From Gnetum montanum (lineage: Eukaryota > Streptophyta > Gnetopsida > Gnetales > Gnetaceae), in contig MNCI01015841.1 in NCBI GenBank assembly GCA_015680685.1, positions 115,982-179,981 of the forward strand: 64,000 nt of DNA. Direction: 5' to 3'. Under the pieces are notes generated by a model that saw only the letters and a program-made list of their open reading frames with translations, searched no databases and was not told the DNA's origin. How positions within the stretch are numbered: position 1 is the first letter of the stretch; each line of letters begins with the position of its first letter. This document shows, in pieces, positions 32,582 through 42,416 of this stretch. The position numbers and the translations under genes are program-made.

Positions 32582-34650
32582 CTATTTGTGTTTCATTAAG
32601 CCAGCCTTCAGGAGTTGGTCGAATAGCTGGGATGGCTTCATAGGCAATGGCGTATATTGAGAGGGTTCTTTCCTCTTAAAATTTCTCGTAAGGTTTGGCG
32701 TTGGGTTCTGGGATGATGATGATTCTGGCGCGATTGTGGGAGTAGGTTTATTATAGTTAGTAGGGGCTACATGCAGTTTGTTTTGTTGTGCCATATTTGT
32801 TTGTTGCGTTTCCACTATTGCCGCTATAGTTTCTTTAGCCTTCTCTTTATTCTTTTTACTGTGTTGATTTTTGAAGGCTAAGTACGCAGGATCATGGCTA
32901 TTTTGAGCCACTTATTCTATATTTTTAATCTATACAAAGGCTTGGTTAAGGTTACACGCATTAAGGTAGTATAACTTGGATTTGAAAAAGTCATTAACAG
33001 CCCCTTTCGGAATGGTGAGTAGATATGTCTGGGGAATTGGCTTGTGTAGCTCATTGAGAGCAGCGCTCGATCTCTGGATGAATTTTTGTATAGGTTCTAA
33101 CGGTGCTTGTTTAACTTGTATGAGGCTGTCCAGTGTGGCCTAAGGTTTCAAGTTATACTTAAACCTAGTCATGAACTGATGTATGAACTCTTCTAAGGAA
33201 AATATGAAATTCCTAGGCAAGGCCCGGTACCAATCGAGTGCTCTCCCTGCGAGGGACATAGGGAACACTCGCAAAATGGCGTGGGGCCATGCCTGGAGTA
33301 ACACGAATTGTAATCTAAATGTTATTAGCTGAGCGTTGGGGTCCATCTCCCTATTATATTTAGTTAATGTTGGCAACGATATACCTTTGGGCAAAGTTAG
33401 GGGTGGGACGGAAGAGTTGATGGGGTCATCGTGATAAAAGTCCACTACCTTCAAATCTCCATCGGCAGCTGTTTTGAGGCATTTAACCTCATCAGTTAAT
33501 TCTTACATTAATTTTTTAGCATCCGCCCAGTCTTGGGTGCTAGGTGAGCTAACAGATTGGAGGTGCGGTGTAGTGTATAGGTTAGATTATTGAATGGTAG
33601 GTTGGAAGGCTAAAAGCTGTGCAGTTGGCGGTTGTACTTGTGGGATGTTCATAGCATGTGGCACTAGGGATGGCACATTATAGGTGAGAGGTTGTTGTTG
33701 CTGCGGTTGCGGCTGTACTTGGGAAATGTTGGCTGGTGGGATTATGTGAGGTGGCACATTGTGGTGAGAGGGTTGATGTGATGGCACACCCATCGCTGCC
33801 CATTTCCTAGCCACGTTTTGTGAAGGAACTCCCTGTTGGGTTACAGCGGTCGAGGGGGCTCCATGCGTTTGGATGTGGGGGATGTAGTGAGTGAATGTGG
33901 ATGCTGGTATCACATGTGGCATTCCTATCACACAAGACGAGAGGGTTTCTCCCACATTATTGTGCGGCGGTGGTGCTTGCAAGGATGGGCTGGCAGCTGC
34001 AGCGGGAATAATAGCGAGAGGGAGTGTGTTGATTTGTAGGTTGCTCAGAGGAGGAACATGAACCAGCGCTGATGTTTTTGGTGGAGGTGCTTGCTCCTGG
34101 GTGAACTTGAGGTATTGGAGGGGCATGATTTCCCCTATGCATGGATGAAACATGGGGTTGATGTGTGTTTGTGGGCTAAGGGTGTGATAGAAGTCTTCGT
34201 GTTCGGATTGGGTAGCAAACTCGTCCTCCTCTTCCGGTTGGGGATCTACTGCAGGCTGATCCAATGACTGGCTCCTTTACAGGAGGATTTGTGTGATGAG
34301 CTCTGAGTACTACTCTGGAACAGGGATTATATCGTATGGGGAAGGGATGAACTCGTGTCCCCCGTATAGAAGAGTTCGTATTGCCTCTTTACCTCTATTT
34401 CGACTCGATCTACGGCCAAGCCAGCTTGTATCTTCACACATATGAAGTTGTACTGGTCCTGGGTTATAATGTTAGAGGTTGGGTTCCTCCCTTGCAACCT
34501 AAGGGACCGATGAGGCCCTGCTATGGGTTGTATCGTCGGCTGTTGAACGATGGGCTGTTGTATAGCCATGGTGCCTACGATGTAGGTGACTTAAGCGGTT
34601 GTAGCGGTGGTGTTTACAGGGTTCATGATGACCTGTTGAGGGTATGACAT
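32582..34650 (-). pseudogene. Element B gag N-terminus and capsid core
   Basis: The start chosen is the ATG at 34650 (MSYPQQVIMNP). A block HRSLRLQG...YNFICVKIQAG follows, shared with A, then a long Pro/Gln/Ala-rich stretch (34264-33587). The gag core is at 33454-33140: LTKYNREMDPNAQ, FVLLQAWPHAI, MSLAGRALDWYRALP and FMTRFKYNL. A Lys-rich tail runs to 32582. Stops near 34599, 34326 and 33586 and breaks around 33500 and 33000 make it a pseudogene. Gag forms the particle that encloses reverse transcription. Confidence 0.82.
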
Positions 34651-34669
34651 GGTATAGGGATGTGAAATT

Positions 34670-35377
34670 AGTGTACTGAGTACAGCGTAAACCTACCTGA
34701 TAATGTACAATGTATACGCTTCAACGTCCAGCGTATAACGATAGCATAGACAGCGTATATGTATGCAGCATATAGGGTCAGCGTAGACGAGTCTACGGCG
34801 TAAATGGTACAGCGTATATGCTAGGCAGCGTATATAGTATCAGAGTGTAGTGTAAACAGGGTTACAAAGTATAGAGTGTAGTATATATGAATAGCAGCGT
34901 GAATGAGTTTGCAGCGTAAGGAGCGTAGCGTAAACAGAACAGCAAGGACAAAGTCGGTGTACAGCATAGACAATGTCTACGGCGTAGAGAATGTAGCGTA
35001 AATGGATGGCAGCGTAGACAAGGTCTACAGTGTAAATGGCGTAGCGTAAATGGATGACAGCGTAGACAAGTCTATGGTGTAAAAATGTGCAGCGTAAACT
35101 TTAGCAGTCTTGTGTACGGTGTAAGGAAAATCTATAGCATAAAACACGTAGTGTATGGTTAACAGCGTGAACGCTGGGGATCTTGCGGATGGTGAGCTTT
35201 AACAGAAGCAGCATAGACGCTGAACAGCATAAACGCTGGATTGTTTGTAGACTGGGTTTTAAACTGAGCAGCGTAAACGTTGGGAGGTTTTCATAAGGAA
35301 TCTACGTATGGTCGGCAATGTAAACGCTCAACAGCGTAAATGCTGGGAAGCTTGCAGGTAAGGCTTTAGGCAGAGGC
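34670..35377 (-). other. 5' leader of element B, rich in GCGTAAAC repeats
   Basis: No frame. It is filled with degenerate AGCGTAAAC, AGCGTAGAC and AGCGTATA units in plus orientation, the half-sites of the LTR motif GCGTATACGC. It lies between primer-binding site and gag ATG. Confidence 0.7.
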
Positions 35378-35393
35378 CCTCCTTCTAGCGCCA
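35378..35393 (-). promoter_or_regulatory. Primer-binding site of element B
   Basis: Minus strand TGGCGCTAGAAGGAGG, five bases inside the LTR. Element A has the same site with two transitions. The tRNA is not identified. Confidence 0.82.
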
Positions 35394-35398
35394 ATTTC

Positions 35399-36594
35399 TG
35401 TACCATTTGAAATCGTCAATCTCCGGCTGGAAAGAAACAGGGACCATGGGATCACCGAACACGCACAGAAGATCCTACCTTCGCTTGAGGGCAAGCTGGA
35501 ATGAACGAAGGTAGAGTACCTTGGGTGGTCCGCACACGGATCAGATAAGGATTTTCCCAAACATACACTGAAGTGTTATACGTTGGGTTATACCTAAACA
35601 GTGTAATAAGCGTAAATCAGAGCATAAACAACGTAATTGATGTGAACAGAGCATAAACGTAAACAAGTGTAAATAGAATACACGCAACAATTAATGCAAA
35701 CCGTAAACAATTTTGGGAAGAAAATGTAACAATGGCATTAGAGAATGAGAGTACAATGCACCAGTCTAATGCAGTTGTGACTGGAACACAAGGTGGACGA
35801 AAAGCCCCAATGGATGCAAGGGTGACTGTGGGCTGGTTCACACTGTAGGCATAGCGTAGAGGCTGTATGCTCAGCGTACAAGGTTGTCCAACGTAAAAGG
35901 TTTCTGCTCTGGTTCTCAGCGTCTGTGCTCTCTGGTTTTCTCTAGGATTTTTGCCAACCGACCTGGATCTAATGAAAAATTGGGGCTTTTATACAGGTTT
36001 TGACGCTATTTTCGGGTTGGGCGACATGTGGCGTGTTGACCGGGTGCAAAAGCGTAAAATTTACAAGTGTACAATATGTTACATTTGCTGGGCGTATATG
36101 TTGGGCGTATACGCTGTGTCTGGTAAGCGTAGACTCTAGGCGTATGCGCTGGGCGTATACGCTAGATGTGTTGGGCGTATGCGAACTTGGGCAGAGATGC
36201 TAGACGTTGGTTGTATACGCTGGGCGTATACGCTGATGATGGCTGGGCGTATACGCTGATGGTTGCTGCCTTATGCCAAATCTTGCTCTACAATGTTGTT
36301 TCCATGTTGCCTTCGGGTATTTCATGTTGGACGTATACATCGATTGCACCTACTGAGCGTACATGTGAGGCATGTACGCTGGGAACTGGAGTGTATACGC
36401 TGGGTGTATACGCTGGGAATGTTAACTTGGGCATATACGCTGGGCGTATACGCTGAGACTGCATACTTAGTAAAAATTATCTTAATCTCCGAAGTTGCCA
36501 TGTGTGACACCAGATGTAACTGTGATCGTCTGTGGGTTCCAGGGACCTGCCTCTTGTTGGAGAAGTACCAAGCTTGAAATTTTGTGGTGTTTCA
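35399..36594 (-). repeat. 5' LTR of element B
   Basis: 1196 bp, TG...CA, same length as the 3' copy to within one base. It carries the GCGTATACGC cluster at about 36090-36460 (plus coordinates). Confidence 0.92.
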
Positions 36595-36599
36595 ATAGC
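36595..36599. repeat. Target-site duplication of element B, right copy (ATAGC)
   Basis: Pairs with ATAGT at 18315-18319, one mismatch. Element A's coding sequence resumes here. Confidence 0.75.
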
Positions 36600-38579
36600 A
36601 AGGTTAACATCATTTTCAAAAGCAATGTACTCCAGGCTATCACGAATAATCTATATGAAAGCAGCAGGATAGCCCAGTGGAAAGCCATAACAACGAAATT
36701 CGATTTGCATTTTGTGAGCCAATCATTGACAACGGGTCAAGCTATAGCAACGCAACTCACGACCTCACCCATCGACGATAAGGTAATCATAGATCCCAAA
36801 TTCCCTGATGAGCATGTTAGCACTATCAAAGCTATCCCGTCACATCTTGAAGCTACTTTGCATTTCGACGGCACCTCAACCACGTGAGGAGGTAGTGCAG
36901 CTATCGTCATTACATTTCCCTTGGGGGAAATGCAACCTTTTGCTTATCGTTTTGCATTCCTTTCTACAAAAAACATGGCAGAGTATGAAGGGTTACTCAG
37001 GGGCCTCTTAGTAGCCCAAGCATTGAGCATCCAACACTTGGTGATTTGTGGGGATTTACAACTTGTCATAAATCAAATCACGGAAGTCTACGCCTACAAA
37101 GCTACACACTTGCAGCCCTATTACGACCTAGCAAAAAGTTTTCTTAAATAGTTTGTGACAATGGACGTTCAACATGTGCCACACAATGAAAAAATCATAG
37201 TAGATGCCCTGGCCACCTTAGCATTAAACGTGCCACCATACCTATTCACAAGTTTGCCCACTTCGATTACCGAGTGTACGGATCCTATCACTCAGGTGAT
37301 ACACGTAGCCTTTGTTAGCGCTGCGAACACCTAGGAGTGGTATGCCAACATTAAAGCCTACTTGCAACATAGTAAGCCCCCAAGCAGATTGACATCTACC
37401 CAGAGAGATGTGATCCGCAACCATGCTTGACAATATGTGCTCATGGGAGACAACACCCTATGCAAGCGCTCCTATGATGGGATATTGCTGGCATCCGTAA
37501 ATAAGGAGCAAGCATAGAAGGTCATTAATGAAGTACACGAGGGACTGTGTGGTGGACACATAGCACCTAGGGCCATGGCTGCTAAAATTAGATTCATAGG
37601 GTACTACTGGCCTCACATGGAGCATGATTGCCTAGCCAAAGTCAAGACTTGTGATACATGCCAAAGATATGCAAATCTTATACATGTTTTGCCAACAAAG
37701 TTGCATCCAACATAGATCACGTGGCCTTTCTAGTGATGGGGACTAGACATCATAGGACCTATCATGCCTAAGTCTTCAGCAAGGCATAACTTCATCATCA
37801 CCGCCACAGAGTATTTTACAAAGTGGGTGGAGGCTATTTCCTTGAGGAAGACTACATCCCATAAGGTTTGCCACTTCAACTTAGACAATATCATCACAAG
37901 GTTTGAGCTTCCCATGACTATTGTGACTAACAACAGGCCATAGTTCAGTAGTGCGAAAACCAAAACCTTCTGCTGCAATCTTGGCATCAAGCAGTTGTTC
38001 TCCTCACCATACTACCTGTAGGCAAACGGACAAGCAGAAGCTACAAACAAGTCCATCATCAACTTGCTCAAGAAAATGCTTAACAATAGCAAGAGGCGAT
38101 GGCATGAGCAAATCCTCTATGTGCTGTGGGCTTACAAGACGATGTGCAGGACTACAACAGGTAAGACACCTTATAGTTTTGTTTATGGATCTGAAGCGGT
38201 GCTACCTCTTGAGTTGCAGGTACCCTTACTTCGAATGATCCTGTTGAATGTCATGAGCGAAGCCCAAAACAATGAGTTGAGGATCATCGACCTTGACTCC
38301 ATAGAGGAGGAGCGTGCACACACACTTGGTTGCATAGAGTAATATCAGAACAGGAAACGATAGAAGCATCATGAAAATTAGTATCAACAGGCGGTAAAGA
38401 AGGGAGACCTCATTCTCAAGGCTGTCCGTGAGCACGTGAACAAATTCTTAGCAAACTGGGAAGGTTTGTTCATGCTCACAAAACGCTACAGGAATAAGGC
38501 CTTCAAGTTGGTAAACATGGATGGCAACGAGTTCATGAATCCTATAAATCATTCATACCTCAAGCCATACTACATCTGA
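36595..38579 (+). pseudogene. Element A pol: end of first RNase H, second RNase H, integrase
   Basis: The frame resumes with VNIIFKSNVLQAITNN, completing the RNase H that B split. The second RNase H follows: LHFDGTSTT, AEYEGLLRGL, LVICGDLQLVINQI and VDALATLAL. The integrase zinc motif is VHEGLCGGH...CDTCQ (about 37540-37670). The core reads LDIIGPI, then TNNRP where B has TDNGP (second catalytic Asp lost), and NGQAEATNK. The C-terminal module keeps ANWEGL and ends at TGA 38579. Stops near 36886, 37149, 37333, 37428, 37516, 37720 and 38342 show long decay. Function as in element B. Confidence 0.88.
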
Positions 38580-38589
38580 TGCATGAGCA

Positions 38590-38935
38590 AGATAAGTAGA
38601 TGTCCGCTACGATGTAAAACTAGTAAAGGCAGTCTGCTATGACTATAAACTAGCATAGACTATCCACCATGACATAAAAATGGTAAAGAACATCCACTAA
38701 GATGTTAAACTAGCATAGATGGTTTTCCATAACTTTAAACTGGCCTATCCATTGTCCGCTACGATGATAAACTAGCACAACGGTCTGCTAGGACCTTAAA
38801 CTAGTACTACCACCATCCTCTACGATGATAAACTAGCATAACGGTCTACTAGGACCTTAAACTAGTGCACCACAGTCTGCTAAGACCTTAAACTAGCACA
38901 TCAGATGGTCTACCAGGACCTTAAATTAGGTTCGC
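38590..38935 (+). repeat. Tandem array R3 of element A
   Basis: About nine or ten units of 30-40 bp with consensus GGTCTGCTAGGACCTTAAACTAG, alternating with a CCGCTACGATGATAAACTAGCA form. It directly follows the integrase stop. Confidence 0.82.
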
Positions 38936-40295
38936 GACACGTCCCTGGCATGCATCCATGACTCATCAAGCAAGTAAGCGTGCATAGTGCCAACATGGGG
39001 TGGGACGTTACAGTTCCCAAATGTAGTTCACGATGCTAAGAGAACACCCTCAGGAATAAGTGCAATGCCAGTGCCCCTAGCATCTTGCTGATCCTCTCGA
39101 GATGTCTTCTAACATCTTACTGACCTTTCGGAGCTACCGCCACACCGGCTCATTGCACTGGCAATAGCTTCCCTGGTTAGTGCCTGCTGCTGGAGTTCCA
39201 GCACTATTGTGGCCCAGCCACAATATTGCTATCCTCTGGCCCCCACCAACGTCTGAGCCCAAAAGATGTTCAACTATTGGGTATCCTATCTCACAGCTGA
39301 ACTGCATGATGTTTACCTTGGGTGGGAACTCCTGAGCACTCGCATCACTACAATTGCTAGCTACCTTGGTGCTGACCTCTCCATGCAGATGCTACCAGAA
39401 CTATTGCTGGCCTTTCTAGTTTGGACATCGAATGGCTCAGCAACAACATCCATTGTTCTAGCAGCATTCAAAGCAAGCAAGACCCTTACCTTCATTTTAC
39501 ATCATGGTTGCTTCCTTTGGTTTGCTCTCTGTTTTGTTTGTAGGATACGTATCGGAGGGGCGTCAATCATAGATGTGTTTCTCCATGGAGGCAGGACACT
39601 ACATCGTTCCAAGGTGGTCGTCCTGACTAGCTTAGCCACTTTGGAGTGGATATCCTGTCCTCCCCCTTAACCTACTTTACCTCATTCCTTAAAACTGCGA
39701 TTCTCACTCTCACCTCTTTTACAAATTTTCTTGATGCTTGTAAAGCCCTTCCACATGCCCAACCGTAAAGTCCATGACATGCGTAACACAACTGCTCACA
39801 TGGGAAGCATCTGTAGGTAGGTTAAAGTTCCACGTGGATGTAACGTAATTCATCCTGGGAAAGAAACGCCTGTCCTGTGATAAGGTTGTTTGCAAATGTA
39901 AATGGCAGAACATCAAAAGAAAAAGTGTAAAAGATAAAAAGCTCGTGCAAAAAGAAAAAGAGTGCCTAAAAAAATGGCACATCAACTGTTTCACAGTGAT
40001 CCTCTCTAAGCATTCCGATGAGAGGTCAAAGGTCAGCAAAAGTAAAAGATGACCATGCAAACAACTCCCTCACAAGCATTCTGATGAGGGACCTTGCTAA
40101 GTCTCATCTTTACCATTTTCCTAAACTTGCTCCCCCCAATTTAACCTTTCCCCTTTCTCTACAAAGCCATCCTAGCACTCCCAAGCATAGCTGAGCAACA
40201 TCTTGGAGATTACCGAAGAGCGATGTTCGCATCTTGTCTTTCCTGGTGTTTTGTATTCTTTGTCGACATCTCTCGGGTCCTTCATCTAGACGTTG
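38936..40295 (+). other. 3' untranslated region of element A
   Basis: No coding support in any frame; the open stretch at 39266-39670 has no recognisable motif and no counterpart in element B. Apart from array R3 at its start I see nothing specific. Confidence 0.55.
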
Positions 40296-40310
40296 ACAAA
40301 GAGGGGCCAA
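40296..40310 (+). promoter_or_regulatory. Polypurine tract of element A
   Basis: ACAAAGAGGGGCCAA directly abuts the 3' LTR and is identical to element B's tract. Confidence 0.88.
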
Positions 40311-42016
40311 TGAAACACCCTAAAATTTCAAGGCACTCTTGCTTCACCAGGGTCTTGGAAATGAGGTAGACACTTCTACAAGTATAGCCTTATGACAGTT
40401 TGGCAGGAAATAAATGCACTGAGTTTAGACTATTCAGTTCGGCAAGTTTTCTACCTCCAGTGCTGATAGGCTTGATGGACTCTCCGGCCTGCCCACATGA
40501 GTGATTCACCCAGATCACAGTCTATTCAGAAATCATGCTTGGAGTTGTTGATGGTGCTCAGGATGCACAAAATAGTTTGGCAAGTTTTCTAGTGAAGAAG
40601 TTCACTACGCTACGCTATGCTATGTACCGTAGTAGGCCTCAGAAGACAGTTTCTCAGGCAACCAAACTATTGTAGAACAAAGTGCTATGCTATGCTACGC
40701 TACGTAGTGTAGCACAGCATAGCAAAGGAAAAATAGAAAGGCCCAGCTTACCTAGTTATTCCAATTGCACTTAACAAGTACTCTAGCCTTCAAAACTAGT
40801 TACCTTGTTCAACTTCAAGTCCTTAGCAAAGCTTCTCATTAGAAAGTGGCGGATTGAACAAAGAGTAGGATACACTGGCTGCTACACTGTGCTATGCTAC
40901 ATAGCGTAGCATAGTGTAGCGATGATTCAAAAGTAGCAATGAGCATCTCAAATGCAAGTTAAGCAAGCTCAAAAGCTTCCCTTCACAAAAGGAAAAAGTT
41001 GCAGTTGTTAGCATAATCAGAGCTCCAAGAAAGTGTTTGCAATTTCAACATGGGTCTTAAAAGTAGCCAACTGCTATGCTATGCTATGCTATGTAGCATA
41101 GCATAGCGTAGCAAAGATGAAAATCAAACAAAGTGCTGCAAAAGTTGACCTAATGTGCGCCGAAGATTCCAACAAATGTAGTTGACTTCAACGAAAATTT
41201 CTTCTTTAAATTAATGGCTACACTACTTTAGTGTGCCTCATTCCTCATCTGCATTGTTGGCATATTTGATTCTAGCATCTCTAGTTTCGACAACATAATT
41301 GAGTCGTGACAAGTTCATGATCGGCTTTGCATGTTCATGCAATACAGACACGTTGACATTTCATGGGTCCAAGACACGTGTCATCCAAGCCTCATTTCTC
41401 GTGTACTCCTGGCCCTATAAATACCCCGATGAGAAATGCTCAAATGGTTGACAAATTTTGTTGATAGTTGGCAATTTGGAGCATTGTTGGCATTTTTGGC
41501 AAGTTGGAAAATTTGGTTAGCAAATTAGCAATTCAAAGGGTTAACAAATTGAGAAATCTCTGGGTTGGCAGGCACTTTGCATTGTTGGCTGTTAAGTTTG
41601 CGTTCAAGAATATAGTTGGCCTACTTTGAACGTTTTGGTTACCTTTGAGATCTCTATGCTTCCCAGTGTTGCGCAACTGATTGTATCCATCTTGACAAAG
41701 TAAAGTCACAATCTTGAGGCGGTGCATTTTCTAACTCCAGTTCGCTTTACATTCCTGCTCATTATCATTGCATTTTACATCATTTTTAGCTTTGTCGCAT
41801 TTAATAATTATTATATTGCATTATAAACATCGCTTCCGCATTACACATCTATGAAAGGTTAAGTTACAACGGTTAAGTCCCTATCTGATTGACCAGACTG
41901 TTCAAGGTGCCCTATTTCCATTTTATCCAACATGACCCTCGCACGGATCCGGGGTTAAAATTGTTCACCCGACAACCTCTTGGTGTTTCCAGCCATCGAC
42001 ATTTTCAGTTGCTACA
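40311..42016 (+). repeat. 3' LTR of element A
   Basis: 1706 bp, TGAAACACCC to GTTGCTACA. The 88-bp length difference from the 5' copy is explained by one gap at about 41218, where the 5' LTR has its largest palindrome cluster. Remaining palindrome clusters lie at about 40600-40635, 40683-40725, 40889-40921 and 41070-41120. Confidence 0.92.
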
Positions 42017-42021
42017 AATGT
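42017..42021. repeat. Target-site duplication of element A, right copy (AATGT)
   Basis: Exact copy of 5395-5399. Confidence 0.9.
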
Positions 42022-42416
42022 CTTGTTCCTTTTTCTATACAAAATATTTTTTTAAAAAAAATGAAACATCAATTGGAAATGGACTTAGATTCTTGTCTTT
42101 CTACTCATTTATTTTCTTTGAATGCTTTAGATGTAGATCCCATGCAAGCATTAGATAAGCAATGTTTGCATAAGATGCAGATGAAAATGTGGCATGATAA
42201 GAAGATTATGAGAAATATTTTCTTAGAAGAAGATTTAGTTTTATTATTTAATATGATACTCAAAAACTTTGATAGGAAATTAGTGTAAAAATGGGAGGGA
42301 CCATATAGGGTTATCAAGGTCTTAGGTAATGATGCAATTGACATCTCTAGGCCTAGTAGTTCTGAGTCCTTACGTGTAAATGATTAGCGACTAAAACATT
42401 ATTTTGGATAAGACCC
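42022..42416 (+). pseudogene. Element O: integrase C-terminus
   Basis: The frame includes MDLDSCLSTHLFSLNALD and ALDKQCLHKM, then a stop at 42286 followed by KWEGPYRVIKVLGNDAIDI and a VND.RLKHYFG ending near 42410. The GPY module and the closing RLK..F motif are those of Athila-like integrase ends. It continues the protein cut at 5399 and so proves that element A inserted in O's integrase. Confidence 0.82.

Larger units (their letters stand above)
18320..36594 (-). mobile_element. Element B: Tat-lineage Ty3/gypsy retrotransposon nested in A
   Basis: Runs on the minus strand: 5' LTR 36594-35399, primer-binding site, gag, protease, array R1, antisense gene (plus strand), array R2, RT, two RNase H domains, integrase, array R3, 3' UTR, purine tract, 3' LTR. 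Length 18,275 bp. Its order is the same as element A's, and the primer-binding site, purine tract and first nine LTR bases (TGAAACACC) are shared, so they are two families of one clade. The proteins diverge strongly. It is better preserved than A but still broken. It sits inside A's first RNase H. Confidence 0.92.
5400..42016 (+). mobile_element. Element A: Tat-lineage Ty3/gypsy retrotransposon (contains element B)
   Basis: The element is bounded by TG...CA LTRs with a perfect 5-bp duplication. It carries a primer-binding site after the 5' LTR and a purine tract before the 3' LTR. The internal order is gag, protease, array R1, antisense gene, array R2, RT, RNase H (broken by B), second RNase H, integrase, array R3, 3' untranslated region. 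Excluding B it is about 18.3 kb, very large for a plant retrotransposon and like the Ogre/Tat group. Two RNase H domains in one pol support Tat. Many in-frame stops make all its genes inactive now. It sits in the integrase gene of element O. Confidence 0.9.

Noticed and set aside
34670-35377. GCGTAAAC-rich stretch as telomeric or satellite DNA
   Set aside because: Units are irregular and the stretch is confined to the element B leader; no TTTAGGG-type repeat is present.
38590-38935. CRISPR-like spacing of repeats in arrays R1-R3
   Set aside because: Units are contiguous and diverged, with no unique spacers, and this is plant nuclear DNA.
39266-39670. 134-codon open frame in A's 3' UTR as a gene
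   Set aside because: No motif, no counterpart in element B, and it lies after the integrase and array R3.
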